64,000 bases of DNA from Diplodia intermedia. Taxonomy: Eukaryota > Ascomycota > Dothideomycetes > Botryosphaeriales > Botryosphaeriaceae. The DNA lies in NCBI GenBank assembly GCA_021495925.1, contig JAKEKT010000071.1, positions 124,001 through 188,000 of the forward strand. The letters run 5' to 3'. A model generated the notes under the pieces. That model was not told the origin of the DNA. It did not search any database and saw only the letters and a program-made list of their open reading frames with translations. Both the position numbers and the translations under genes were made by a program. Shown here in pieces: positions 10,820 to 22,454 of this stretch. Position 1 is the stretch's first letter, and each line of letters starts with the position of its first letter.

Positions 10820-12467
10820 GTGCAACAGGTGGCTGTTAATGACGAAGTGCTGTGGCATCCACCTGTATGTGGGAAATGCTGTACGCATGAAGACCAGCGG
10901 ACTGAAACATGTCACTTTTTCAAAGGGTAGTTGCCTGGCGGCTGCAGACACACTTGACTCGATTCGAGCAGGGCACTTGAGCAGTGTACCTAGGGCATTG
11001 GTCCGGAGCTACTCTCCGAAACATTCAGGCAAGCAGACATGTCAAATAAAAGGTCGAGTAGCACTACAGCAGTGGCAGCAGTCGTGCTCAACGTCCCGAC
11101 AGCCCGTGGAAGCACATAGACGGGTGCATGGTCGTGGCACCAAGGGCGCCGCTCCCAGCAGCCAAATCTTCGGGACGATTCACATGAAGATGAGCCCGCA
11201 TGCTGCACCTAAGACGCGGTGCCTATCTCGATGAACTAGGCAGGGTCGGGGAAGCTGGCCCAGACCACGCCTGCAGCAGACATCCATGTACCGTACCGTA
11301 CATTTGATACCTTTGCGACCCATGCAGGGCCAACGGCAACGCGCATGAGATGCAGTCGAGACCGCGGAGGATCCTTCACACAGCGCAGGGGTTAGCAGTA
11401 CAGCAGAGGCCGCGGATCTACGGAAGTCGATGACCGGAGCCTGGTCCGAGGCGGCACGAAGGGCATCCGGGGCGCATCGGCGTCCAGTCGGGGTGGCACG
11501 AAGCGGGTGGAAGGGCGGGAGGCCTGGGGTCGCGGAGGTCGGCAACACCAGGCGACTATATCCGCAGGTAGCACGACGGCTGCTGCCTCTTCCACGAACC
11601 AGGAGGCGCTGGCTCCGTGCCACGACCGCCTTTCGCGATAGGGCCCGGCGGAGAGTTGCAGGCTGCCTGGCCACGCGTGCGGCGCGGACAGGCCGCCGAC
11701 GATGCTCGAGCGCTGCGCGGCCCAAGCCGCATTCCTCAGGCCTCAGGCCTCAGGCGGCGCGGCGGCCCGCAGGCGACGCGCAGGGCGAGTGCAACCCACG
11801 ACTGCGGCGGAGGGCGGAGGGCGGCAGGGGCGTCGAGGTACGCGGCGAGTTGGACTCGAGGCGGGCTGACTTGCCAAGCGGGCATTTTCGTGTTCAGGGT
11901 CCAGTGGCAGCGCGGGCCCATGAAGTCAGCCGAGCCAGCGCGGAGCAGGGCTTCGCGGCGACGATGACTAGCTTTGTTGAGTGTGTAGAATGCGTGGTGA
12001 TGAAAAGACGCAGCCTCGCGCTCCCGCAACTCTCGCACGCCCAGGCCGCCTTCAGGACTCGACAGCGCCCCCCAGCACCCCGCGATCTGTCGCCTCCCCG
12101 TCTCAGCCAAGCCCGTCTGCTGCGCGCTGTCTCGCCCACGCGTCACCTGGCTGCCGCAGAGTCGCCGTCGCCTGTCGCCCGCGCTCCATCACCACAGCTC
12201 CTCTGTGCAACGTAGGCCGCGTTGGAGTTCTTGTCACAAGCCAGCAAGACCCGCCGGCTAGCCCCATTGGCAGCCCGACAAAACAGCCCGCAGCACCGAC
12301 CCGACCGCCACCGCGCGCTCTGCTCTCGCTCGTAGATCTGTGTAGCTGGAGCAAGAGTGTCCCAAAACCCCCGCGCCCGCGCCCGCCAACCCACGCCGGC
12401 CCCTCTGCCGGCTTCCCCTCCTGCCCTCGCCCCAACGCCCTGCTGGCCGCCCGTCAGCTCTCCTGGT
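10820..12467. other. Long GC-rich upstream region of the PAS kinase gene
   Basis: No gene is supported in this 1.6-kb stretch. Overlapping long frames on both strands are Arg/Ala/Pro-rich, as expected from high GC, and lack family motifs. The 3' end of the adaptor gene lies at the left and the promoter and probable leader of the PAS kinase at the right. Confidence 0.55.
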
Positions 12468-15400
12468 ATGGTTATGAGCACGCCAAATGACAATGGTGAG
12501 TGCGAGGCCCGTTGCTGCTGTCCGCCTGCCCCCGCAACCAGCCGCGCCCGCGTGCGTCGCCGCCACCACCCCAGGTCACCCGTTGCCCGGCCGCGGCAGC
12601 AGGCCGCACCGCGAGACATGATGCTCAGGGACGTGACCGTCGTGACTTGAGTAGAAGAGCGGGCGGCTCCACGCCGCAGCCGTCACGCCGCCCGCACATC
12701 CGATCACCACACCAGCCGCAGCTCAGACCAGCGCAGGACAGCTCTGATGTGCATCTTCTCCGCAGGCTCCAAACCCACAAGCACCACGGCCCCGGAGCAG
12801 CTGCCGCCGCTGCAGACGTCCGCCAGCGACCTCAAGCTGCCCAAGAACAAGAGCACCAGCAACCTCCTGTCGCAGAGCAGCCCCGCCAACTCGTCCCTCG
12901 CCGTGAACACGGTCCGCCCGCGCATGTCGTTCGACGCCGGCACCTCGCGGGACTATGACCGATTGACGAGGTTGGTGATACGCGCGCCGCCCCGCGAGCA
13001 TGCTGACAATGACCTGCCAGATCGCCCATCGTTCCTGAGCACGAGCATGGCCTAGGAGCGTCGGGCCTTCGCCGCATACGGCAGCAGCCGCTACGTCCCA
13101 GCACCAGCGGAGCCACTTCGCGGTCTGCCTCGATCAATCTGTCTCTACCGCCCACGCGTCACCCCTCGGCCTCGCACGCACTGCCCTCCGGGCCCGGCTC
13201 ACCCGCCCTCAACTTCAGCGAAGACCTCTCCCGCTTCCCCTCCGAGTCCCTCCACTCCTTCTCTTTCGCCCACCAGTCCGAGGATTTCATATACAACCGC
13301 CAGAATGTCTTGAAGCGATCCATAGACTTTATGCGGGACAAGCTGGGCTGGGCCGCCATCAACCCGGGCATCGCCAGCGCTCAGGCCCGTCTGAGCGGCG
13401 ACCAGGAGCTGCAGAGCATGATGGACCTGCTGGCGCGCGCTAATCTGATCGGTGAGGAAGCTCTGCAGGCCCACGGTCTGGGGGCGAAGGGGCCCGTTAC
13501 TGGCCCCGCGGATTCGTCGGGCGAAAATATTTTCGACAAGAGCTTCGCGCCGCGTTCAGAAAGCCCGGAGCCCATCGACGAGAATACGCCCCTCACCAGC
13601 CCGAGGAGCGCCTCTGCCTTCTCTCCGGCCCTCAAGCCCACCATGGAGGAGGCCTTGGCACCGGAGAGCGAGTCGAGCGTGCTTTCGTCGTCTCAGACCT
13701 CCGGCTCGCCCGGCGCCTCCCCCCACAGGCAGCTGTCCCGCTTGGCGTTGAAGAGGACATATACCGATACAGCACCACTCAAGATCCAGAGCCGATTGAA
13801 CGATGCCTTGGCTCAACCCTACCTGGCCGCGGAGCCTACAACACTTGGTGGGAGCCAGGCCTTCTCTCCGAAACAGCCTGTGCCGCAAACACCCTTGCCC
13901 TCCGTGCCCGGATCACATTCGAGCGCCAATGCCCCGCATGGACATGGCAGCCGCTGGGCACCCGCCGCCCAAGCTATTTTTACAACCGAAGCCCAGGCGC
14001 CATGGACAATCACCGCGGCAAATGATCTGGCTTGTCTTGTTTTTGGAGTGACGAGATCGGAAGTGCGGAAGATGGGCATCCTGGAGGTCGTCCAGCAAGA
14101 ACGAAGGCAATGGTTGGAGAACAAGCTACGAGACCCTGAAGCCGGCTCTAGGAAAGCGTTGGAAGTCCAGGCGGCCCAGAAGCCCGCTCCTGCGAGCAAC
14201 AACCTTAGCATGGGCAACGGAATCACGGCCAAGTTGCTGAGTAAGCCATCATCACGGGCATCGGGAAAGAAGAGAGCGAAGACCGACGATGGGAGTGGCT
14301 CGTCTTTTACGCAAGGGAAGAACGTGAAGGGCGGGTTGAACCACCAGGGCAACAAGTCCAGAGGCGTGCTGCTATGCGGCGATGTCGTACCCATCCAGAA
14401 ACGGAACGGCGCAACGGGGGCCGCGAGTCTGTGGGTCAAGGAAAAGCGTGGAGGCCTCATCTGGGTTCTCGAGGAGATCGCGGAAGACGTGGTGTTCGTG
14501 ACGGTCGACGAAATAGGATCTGTAATCAAGGGCCAGGGCGCGATAGAAGCGATCTGGGGGACTGAGCGGGTTCGGAGAGGTATGGACCTTGCAAGGCTGA
14601 TTCCGGAGATACCGCGCGTGCCCGGCACCAATACTGGCGCGCTGGACTTTGAGCAGATCGCCGAGCTCAAGACATTCACCGCCCGAACGCAGAACAGTAT
14701 CAACATCCCAATCACCGTGCACCAGCTACCCGAAGAGTCGACATTCCGCGTTTCGAGCTTTCCTCACATCGCAGGCATCCTCGTGTTGAATGCCGGCACA
14801 CTTCAGGTATCGAGCGCAAACACTGTCTTTTCCTCGTCGCTCTTTGGCCAGGACAACCCAGATGGCTTGCATGTCACTGAATTGCTCCCCAGCTTCGACA
14901 AGATCCTCCACATCATGACTGACGAGGATGAAGTTAGCCTAGTCGATGGCATCGTTATCCCTGAGCACAGCTTCCGCCGAGCTCGTGCGCTTCTCGCGAT
15001 GCGGGAAGGTAGAGAAGATGCAGCGGCCGTTTTCCTGAGGCCAAGTGGGCTTCCTGCAAAGCATCGGGATGGCGCCGAGATCATGGTCGATGTGCAGATG
15101 CGTGTGGTCAAAAGTGATAAGACGCCAAAGTTTTCCGACAACGTTATCGTCGAGAATGAATCGGAGGAAGACCTTGAGCACCATCCTGCTTCAGAAGTCG
15201 TTTATGCTCTCTGGATCACGTACTCAAGGCAGCTCCACGCAGTGAACCACGGAGTCGGACCTGTAACACCGCTCATGTCGCGACCTGGGACACCACCACA
15301 CCAGCCCTCGCCGGGGCAGTCTGTCAGCCAACTTCACCCGGAAGAAGCCGACTCATCAACACCACGGCGAGAAAGTCCTCCTATGTCCTTATTATCGAAG

Positions 15401-16381
15401 CAGATCAAAGCAGCGGACACGCCGTCTACTCCCAAGCAAGAATCAACCCCAAAGATTGTGCAACAACCCGCAACACCCGGCACGCCTGCCAAGAAAAAGA
15501 CTATCGATGACTTCGTCGTACTCGAGGATATGGGTCAAGGTGCGTACGGTCAGGTCAAGCTGTGCCGGTACAAGAACGGGAGCAAAAAGATGGTCATCAA
15601 GTACGTCACCAAGCGCCGCATTCTCGTCGACACGTGGACTCGCGATCGCCGCCTCGGGACTGTGCCGCTCGAGATTCACGTTCTTGACTACATCCGCCGC
15701 GACGGCTTCAAGCACCCCAACATCGTGGAGATGGCCGACTTCTTCGAAGACGACGTCAACTATTACATTGAGATGGTGCCGCATGGTCTTCCCGGAATGG
15801 ATCTGTTCGATTACATCGAGCTGCGTGTCAATATGGATGAGACTGAATGCAGGAAGATCTTTGTGCAGGTGGCGGAGGCTTTGCACCACCTTCACACGAA
15901 AGCTAAGGTCGTGCATCGGGACATCAAGGATGAGAACGTCATTCTCGATGGCGAGGGCAACATCAAGCTGATCGACTTCGGCTCTGCGGCGTATATCAAG
16001 AACGGTCCTTTTGACGTGTTTGTGGGGACTATCGGTAAGACAGCCACGTTCCGTGCACTCCATTATTGCAACAAGGCTAATTCAACGACTCGTGCAACAG
16101 ATTACGCAGCACCCGAAGTTCTGGCAGGAAAGTCCTACCGCGGCAAGGAACAGGACGTCTGGGCTCTAGGCATTCTGCTCTACACCATCGTGTACAAAGA
16201 GAACCCCTTCTACAGCATCGACGAGATCATGGATCACGACCTGCGCGTGCCGTACATCATGAGCGAGGAGAGCATCGACCTCATCCGGCTTATGCTCAAC
16301 CGCGAGGTCGACCAGCGCATCACGATTGGTCAGGTGCTGGAGCATCCGTGGTGCAAGATGGAGGGGCAGGGTACCGGATAA
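12468..16381 (+). CDS. PAS-domain serine/threonine kinase (PASK/Psk type)
   Basis: Modelled exons are 12468-12495, 12766-12970, 13021-16034 and 16101-16381, giving 1175 residues. The introns are 270 nt, 50 nt (GTTGGT donor, GCTGAC branch, GCCAG) and 66 nt (GTAAGA...AACAG). The 66-nt intron is in frame and stop-free but must be removed to join GTI to DYAAPEV in the activation segment. The N-terminus is long and Ser-rich. PAS-like segments lie near 400-450 (APWTITAANDLACLVFGVT) and 640-710. The kinase domain starts near 907 (LEDMGQGAYGQVKL), with Lys938, HRDIKDEN (Asp1045) and DFG (Asp1063). PAS kinases of yeast (Psk1/Psk2) link nutrient state to carbohydrate partitioning and translation. The first two exons are less certain than the rest. 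Confidence 0.88.
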
Positions 16382-17141
16382 ATCAAGCGGGATGTTGCGG
16401 TGTTGCTCCTTTCGGAGAAGGTACAAAGAGACATGGGAGTAGGAGATGTTGTGTGATACCAGGGTGGTTGTCCGAGGGGAAGCGTGGGGATGTTTTACTT
16501 GTCCGGTAACCTTTTTTCTTTTCTTTTCTGGAGGGAAAACTCGAGGACTCTTTCTCATCACTTCCTTGTCGGCTTTCCTCTTTTTCCTTTTCAAACAAAC
16601 ATGCAAATCCATAGGGTTCCTCCTCTTTTTCTTCCTCTCTTCCTTCGCTTGGGGTTGCTGACGCGGCATAACGAATGCCTCACTTTTTGAAAGGAGAGAA
16701 ACGGCAATGGGTGATTGGTAAGAAGAAGAGACTTAAATGGCATTAGATAAGCTTTCTTTTCGGCATCTGTCGCTCGCTACTTGTTGTGTCGGGGGTTGTT
16801 GTCCTTTCTTTCCGGCATTTTCCATGGGTCGAAGGTGACGAGAGACGAAATTGCGCCGAGGCGGTCGAATGTCTAGAAGAAGGTGCCGTTGCATGGGATT
16901 TTCTCCTTTCGCTCCGTCTCTATTTCGGATGTCCGAGATGTTGCTTTTCGGCTCGGTTGTATTTCCTCGCGGCTGTCGTCTACGGACGCGGCGCGCGAGA
17001 TGTGTGTGTGTGTGTGTGTTGGCGAAGGCCACTGTTGTTTTGCTGAAAGGCGTGGTGTTTGACGGGGAGAGGTAGGAAATGGAATTTTTTGAAAGCGATC
17101 ATTGGGACTTTGATGTGCTGGCGCGGGGAAGTGAGCTGAAG

Positions 17142-17298
17142 GTGAGGCCCATCGTCATCACTCACGCCGCTGCCCAGGGTTTGGTGGTGAAAGTGAGGAC
17201 CATCGTCACCACTCACGCCGCTGCCTAGGGTTTTGTGGTGAAAGTGAGGTCCATCATCACCGGAGCAACGCCGGCTAACCAGGTTTTTGGTGGTGAAA
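17142..17298. repeat. 51-bp tandem repeat, about three units
   Basis: Units at 17142-17192 and 17193-17243 are both 51 bp and differ at only a few positions (GTGAGGNCCATCGTCA...GTGGTGAAA). A third, diverged unit of about 55 bp follows to 17298. It is non-coding and lies about 130 bp upstream of the orphan TATA box. Confidence 0.85.
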
Positions 17299-17429
17299 GT
17301 GATTGCGGGCACCCACCTGCCCGTCGTGCCTTCCGAACAGGAGCGGATCCTGCATGGTGCCTTCCAGAATGGGCTGGCGTGGCGTTGGCCGGGCACGAGG
17401 ACGCGTTTGCAGCGCGGCGGGCTGGCGGG

Positions 17430-17437
17430 TATATAAA
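17430..17437 (+). promoter_or_regulatory. Orphan TATA box
   Basis: TATATAAA is followed by a C-rich and then pyrimidine-rich stretch (CTCCTCTTTTCTTCTTTTCC) and TACAATTCGCTCC, which is the layout of a strong fungal core promoter. Only tiny ORFs follow: 63 codons from 17497, and 36 codons in another frame beginning MAEGTFVTGF. No recognisable gene is attached. Confidence 0.4.
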
Positions 17438-18134
17438 CCCCCCAGCCCCCGCCCTCTTGCTCCTCTTTTCTTCTTTTCCTTCATACAATTCGCTCCATGC
17501 TCCCAACCTCATGGCCGAAGGAACGTTTGTCACTGGCTTCTGCTGCATTGTTTTTTCGGTGCAGGCGGTCCGAAAAAGCTGCTCGACTGGTCACGGGTGC
17601 TCCGGCCTCGTTTCTGACTGAGCGTTGCCCTCGTTCAACGGGTCTTTGGAGCTTCGGCTCCAAGTCTTGGACTCAGCCGCGAAGGTGACCTCCCGAATCA
17701 CCGGCTCCGTCCTTCCTCCCTCAGGCCTGCTTTGGCTCAGCATGATACCACCCATTCGGTCCCTCTTCAGAAGTCAACGCAGATCTGGTTTGGGTCTTTG
17801 CCGCTCGGCACTGATCCGCGACCCGGAGAGCCGTTTGCCGTCAGGGTGGAAGCCAGAATGGTTTTTCGAAGCCGACGAACTGACCTGAGGACGCCTTGAG
17901 GCGGTTCAGTGAAGGGGCTGCACCTCCGCGGATTTTCCGACCGATTTTCAGTGCGGTTTAAGGTATCGCCGAGTGTCATGGACCCGACAAGCGGATGTCG
18001 ATTTCTCATCTCCCAAGTGGAAGGGAATCGATACAGCAAATGTCTCATGGGTAGAGTTGGTTTTCGCCAACGCGTTGTTCTGACTTCACACTTTAGTCTG
18101 GACATGAACCGTCTACCCAACATACAAAAAATTC

Positions 18135-18268
18135 AGATCTTTTTTTATTTTAAGCTTGATTCTCTTGTGAAGTGACGTTTGCCATGCCTTTGCCTTCCTC
18201 GGATCTTCTTCTTTTTGTCTTAAGCCTGATTCTCGTGAAGTGACGTTTGCCATGCCTTCGCCTCCCTC
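18135..18268. repeat. Tandem duplication of about 67 bp
   Basis: Copies at 18135-18200 and 18201-18268 share TTAAGCNTGATTCTC, GTGAAGTGACGTTTGCCATG and flanking T-rich sequence. They differ by small indels. Non-coding. Confidence 0.75.
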
Positions 18269-19430
18269 TCACTTGGCGTCCGACGACCACAAGTGACATG
18301 TCCCATGCCGGGGTTTCGCATCTTCAGCGTCAGTGACGCCGACCGCGATGTCGCCACCGTCGCCATGTGGCAAGCCGCGCCGACACCTCACTTGTCCGTC
18401 TGAAAAAGCATCGCGCATAGACGCGAAACAGCCGCGACGCAGCATCAAGCACCCAATGCCACCTCTCACTCGATTGCAACGCTCGCTCATCCGACCGTGC
18501 GCGCTCCGAATCCGAGCACATGCACGCCGGAGACGTTGTGAGAAGCAGATGGCAAAGCTGGCGGTGTCGCTGCTTCCCCGTCGTCTGTTGTGGCGGTGCT
18601 TCGTCGGAAGCGTTGCCGAAATCGGAAACACTCGCGCGCGGTGGACGGAATGGGATGCGGCGCAGCAAGGCGGGCTTCACAGCCACACACTTATTCTCCT
18701 TCTGGGATAGTAGGTCTACAATATGAGGCTCCGACAATCGGTGCCGATCGGCAAGAGGTTTTGTTTTGATGAAAGCGATTGTCGTACGAACCGGGGTCTC
18801 CAGATGAATAGTGTCGTCAGGCAACCCGCAAAGCCACTTGGGTTCGGGCCAGCTCAGTTCAATCTGCCTTGGACTGAGGCTGTCGGTCTCAGTGGGTTTT
18901 TGCTGTTTTATTCGGGCGACTGTGGTAGCCACGATGCATCTAATGCTGATAGAGCCACTGAAAAGGCCATTCAGCAATATTCTCCAGGGAGCATGTATGT
19001 ACAGCACAAAGACCGACAGCACCTCAGGGGCTGAGGTTGACAACCGGGAGTGTGGGGAATATCGTGTTCGATGGGGTGCCCCACGACGCCCGGCCGGCTT
19101 TCTTCCAGGACAGTGGGCATCAAGTTGAAACAGCTTCTCCGGCGTGGAAACATCTTCCTGACCATGACGCTCTGCAAAGCAAGTCCAAGCGTTTCGGTGT
19201 TATCCGCGACCACTGCGCCCGAACGTGGCAGGGCTGAGTCGAAGCCAGCGACGAAGTTCGATGCAAAGGTTAAAAAAAGAGTGGCGGTCAATCCGGTGCC
19301 GGCGGAGGTCGCGTGCGCCGCGGCGATCTCAGCCCAACGGTGTAGCCTTAAAACGTCATTTAAGCAGAGCACTGACCCGGGAACGCCTCCTATCTCGTAT
19401 TCCGTTGCCACGCCCACAGCTACTCAGCAG

Positions 19431-19438
19431 TATATAAC
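19431..19438 (+). promoter_or_regulatory. TATA box of the small secreted protein gene
   Basis: TATATAAC lies 107 bp before the ATG at 19538. The leader is CA-rich and ends CACAATG, a typical highly expressed fungal gene layout. Confidence 0.6.
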
Positions 19439-19537
19439 AACGGCGCCGGTGCTGCAAAACGCCAATCTCCAAGCCACAGCCGTTGATCTCAATCCTCCAC
19501 AGTCGATCCATCCACTCGCTCAACCACCCAATTCACA

Positions 19538-20109
19538 ATGCGTGCCTCTACCTTCTTCGCTACGGCCGCCGCCCTGGCCACCACCGTCTCGGCCGGCATG
19601 GTCCCTACCTTCGCCAAGCGCTACAACGTCACCCAGGCCTGGGGCGAGTGGCAGGTCACCAACTTCACCGCCAGCAGCCACCCCTCGAACTCCGTCATCG
19701 ACTTCCAGATCTTCTGGAACCAGGGCAACTCCGGCCCCGTCAAGTGCAACGCTGACGGCTACTCCGTCGGCGGCGAGGGCAAGTGGTACGCCTGCGAGTC
19801 CAACGACACCCCCAGCGGCAACTTCCACTTCAACCTCAACCAGGACTGGAACCGTGAGTTCTCCAACTATTCCTTCGAATCACCCGCCCAATACTAACAA
19901 CCCCGCCAGAGCTCTCCCTGTCCCAGGACATGTACCAGACCGGCGCCATCGTCCACCTCAACGGCAGCGCTGCCTTCGACATCAAGTGGGGCTACAGCTC
20001 CGCCGGCTCCGAGGCCACCGCCGAGCCCTTCTACGTCCCCGTCCTCTCCGAGTCTCACACCCTGCCCAACGGCACCACCACCGCCCCCGTGTTCTCCTCC
20101 AGGAAGTAG
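19538..20109 (+). CDS. Small secreted protein with signal peptide and Kex2-like site
   Basis: Exons 19538-19853 and 19910-20109 with a 56-nt phase-1 intron (GTGAGT, ATACTAAC branch, CGCCAG) encode 171 residues. Residues 1-19 (MRASTFFATAAALATTVSA) form a clear signal peptide. A Lys-Arg pair at 27-28 just after it could be cut by a Kex2-type protease. The mature part has two cysteines (VKCNADGYS and WYACES), probably one disulfide, and several N-glycosylation sequons (NVT, NFT, NGS, NGT). It is rich in aromatic and beta-type segments (IDFQIFWNQG, FDIKWGYSS). Codon use is strongly C-ending, suggesting high expression. The family was not recognised; it is a candidate effector or wall-associated secreted protein by inference. 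Confidence 0.85.
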
Positions 20110-20949
20110 GGGCACCAAGAGCACGATAGAATATCTCACGCATCAGCACGAATTGTAAAAAGTCAATGTATAATTTAGTAGTTAATCAACACATCAACAC
20201 GGCAATTTTGCCCGCAACACTTGAAGTCCTTGATGTGACCATGTTTTGTTGTATTGAACATTGTACAGATGTCGATCTTTGTCTACTATCGAGGAGATCA
20301 CTGGTCATTGCAGGTGAACCCCGGGCCTGTGTTAATCGCAAAGCCGCACTTGCAACATGGTGGCCCACCCACCATGCCTATGCGCTTAAATGAACCTCTA
20401 CCGTATTCATGAAGCTGAAGTTGTGTTCTCTATTGTCCGTTCGATACTAACATTGATACACTGTCAGGACGTAGCCTGTGTTGTCCCACGTTTGTGAGCT
20501 TCTTCCCTTAAACATCGTTAGAACCGGCTTGCGTAGGGTTAGGTTGGTGCATGGCTGAGAGTAGTGCGTTACACTCGTCTCCAGGACTCCAAACGAGCTG
20601 CAGAAGATCTCGGCTCTCTCAGCGGATGCAGTTGAGCTCAATTGTTTTAGAACCTAGTACAGTTGTGCCATGTGTTATTGTCCTTCTGGTCGTGACCATT
20701 CACTCAGTGTAACCGAGATGCTGTGTTATTCTGGCAACCACTCAATGCCTATTGGCTATTGTGAATTGTCTCAATACATTCACTCTGGAGGGCCGCCTTC
20801 ATAACCACCTCCTCCCTTCTGCCCTTCACTCTCCTCTTTTCTTCTACAACCACACCCGGCACCCCAGCCAACCTTGGTTCCCAACGATCACCGGCTGGCA
20901 CTCGCTTCGTCCCCGACATCACCCAGTCTACACGGCTGTTTCCACCACG
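20110..20949. other. Intergenic, no gene seen
   Basis: Contains the 3' flank of the secreted-protein gene and the pyrimidine-rich leader (about 20800-20949) of the next gene. The apparent frame start at 20752 is a TTG. Confidence 0.55.
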
Positions 20950-21774
20950 ATGGCCTCGACTGTCACCGACCCCGACTCGCCGTTCGTGGTCATTCCCAAT
21001 GCGCAGGAGATTTCGCTACGCCATGCCTTGGCTCATCCCAATCCGAAGCTCAAGATTGTGTGGGTCAACGTGAAGACGGGCGAGAATTGCTCCATATTGG
21101 TTAGCCTTCACCTGTTCAGGGTTCTTACGGCTGGCTCGAATCACACTATGCTCCCTGGAAGCGGAAAGGGCACCGTACCTAACTACTCTTTCACCGTCAC
21201 CCTTGGCTACCTTCCTGGCAGCACCGAGGACATGGAGTTCCTCTTCAGGCTCCTGACGAGGGCAGCCAGGATCACGAAGCCGAACGACGGCGTGTACGCC
21301 ATCCTCAAGCCGCTGGACGACCTCTTCCACACGTTCCGCGTCCACCGCATCCTCATCGCGCTGAAGGTGCCCCGGCTGTGCGAGGGGTGGGCGTCCGTGG
21401 TCAACAGGTGGATGTTCTGCGGCGTCCCCTGCACCGGCCCCGAGCTCGTCACCATCTGGACGCACTTCAGCCCGGACCACGACGCCCTCCAGTACCTGCA
21501 CGCCAACGTCGCCTACCACCACGTCGCCAACAACATGCCCATCACCGCCGACCCCCACGCCATGGACGACCTGGAGCTGCAGCACTTCCTGACGCTGATG
21601 TACCACGTCGGCCGCGCCAAGGGCCTCCGGGACCGCTACCCCGCGTGGTGGGCCCATCAGCTCGAGGAGAACTGGTGGCGCCTGCAGGACTTCGCTGAGC
21701 GCCTTACCCCCGATCTCCATAGCCATGTTGCCCTCGCCAAGGACTTCCATCCAAAGGGCCGCTTGGATTATTGA
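20950..21774 (+). CDS. BTB-like family protein, distant relative of the 36-46 kb paralogues
   Basis: Single exon, 274 residues, starting at ATG 20950 in the context CCACCACGATGG. An upstream in-frame extension to 20752 lacks an ATG. The order of features matches the four paralogues at 36-46 kb. First comes a beta-type opening (LKIVWVNVKTGENCSIL, compare MTITWTNKDT). Next is a short helix-rich segment, then FRVHRILIALKVPRLCEGW (compare RVKCLAAAKKLDVARFV), and later LQYLHANVAYHHVANN (compare LLRHAINSAVYAELTD). It lacks their basic coiled coil and C-terminal tail. A BTB/POZ-like fold is suggested by this pattern only; identity is low and the function is unknown. Confidence 0.65.
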   Translation: MASTVTDPDSPFVVIPNAQEISLRHALAHPNPKLKIVWVNVKTGENCSILVSLHLFRVLTAGSNHTMLPGSGKGTVPNYSFTVTLGYLPGSTEDMEFLFRLLTRAARITKPNDGVYAILKPLDDLFHTFRVHRILIALKVPRLCEGWASVVNRWMFCGVPCTGPELVTIWTHFSPDHDALQYLHANVAYHHVANNMPITADPHAMDDLELQHFLTLMYHVGRAKGLRDRYPAWWAHQLEENWWRLQDFAERLTPDLHSHVALAKDFHPKGRLDY

Positions 21775-22454
21775 GCTGGACGCCTATCCGGCCCGCTTGC
21801 CCATGGTTTTGCGTACAATCGACCGTGGATTCCTCAGCATACTGGACCCGATCGAAGGTGTTTGAGTTCCTTTTCCTTTTTCCATTTCTGAATCCTTGCA
21901 AAGCCCAGTGCCCATCGCAGCACACTCTGGGTGGCAAGCAGAGGTCCGCAGTAACTCGGAAGGGGAGAAGACAGGGACAACATTTGAGAAAGGAAGACAA
22001 AAAGGCGTGAAAAAAAAGATCCAAAACCACAAAAACCGTTTGAGGGGCATCAGGGCCTAGATAGCATAGCAAAACAATGCAAACCCCCCTCATGACACCA
22101 AAGAATAACAATAATCATCTTGTGCCTGCCATCGTGACACCCACCAACACCGCCATGTCCAGACTGCTACCTTCCGAATCCATGATAAAGCAGCGGACTT
22201 TGTGCAGAGGCTCCGCAACTGAAAGGTCGAGTCAGCTGTGACCGGGGAATTCTGGACGAATCAGCGAATTCTCCGTCGCTCTCTCGTGTTCCAGGCTCCA
22301 TTTCGGGACCGAAGTTGGCGAGACCGAGCCAGATTGAGGCAAAGTAGTCACCGTTTGTGGTTTAAGCGAGACATCGGTAAAGAAAAGAAAAAATCGTTGA
22401 AGACAGTCATGTCATAGCTATAGAGTATACAGAAAAGATTTCAGCGCTAAATCA
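21775..22454. other. Convergent 3' intergenic region
   Basis: Lies between the ends of the BTB-like gene and the minus-strand nitronate monooxygenase gene. It has A-rich runs but no supported gene. Confidence 0.5.

Larger units (their letters stand above)
16382..19537. other. 3.1-kb gene-poor region with simple and tandem repeats
   Basis: No supported gene. It holds the 3' flank of the PAS kinase, a (TG)n run at 17001-17019, a 51-bp tandem repeat, an orphan TATA-like promoter at 17430, and a tandem duplication at 18135-18268. A minus-strand frame at 18330-19043 and a plus-strand frame at 19050-20129 have no recognisable domain and were not accepted. Confidence 0.55.

Noticed and set aside
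11430..12215. 261-codon ORF upstream of the PAS kinase
   Set aside because: Composition follows GC content; overlapping frames on both strands are equally long; no family motif.
18330..19043. 237-codon minus-strand ORF in the gene-poor region
   Set aside because: No recognisable domain, mixed codon use, and opposite frames are also open.
19050..20129. 359-codon plus-strand ORF overlapping the secreted protein gene
   Set aside because: It is an alternate frame of the spliced secreted-protein gene, which has a signal peptide and a well-formed intron.
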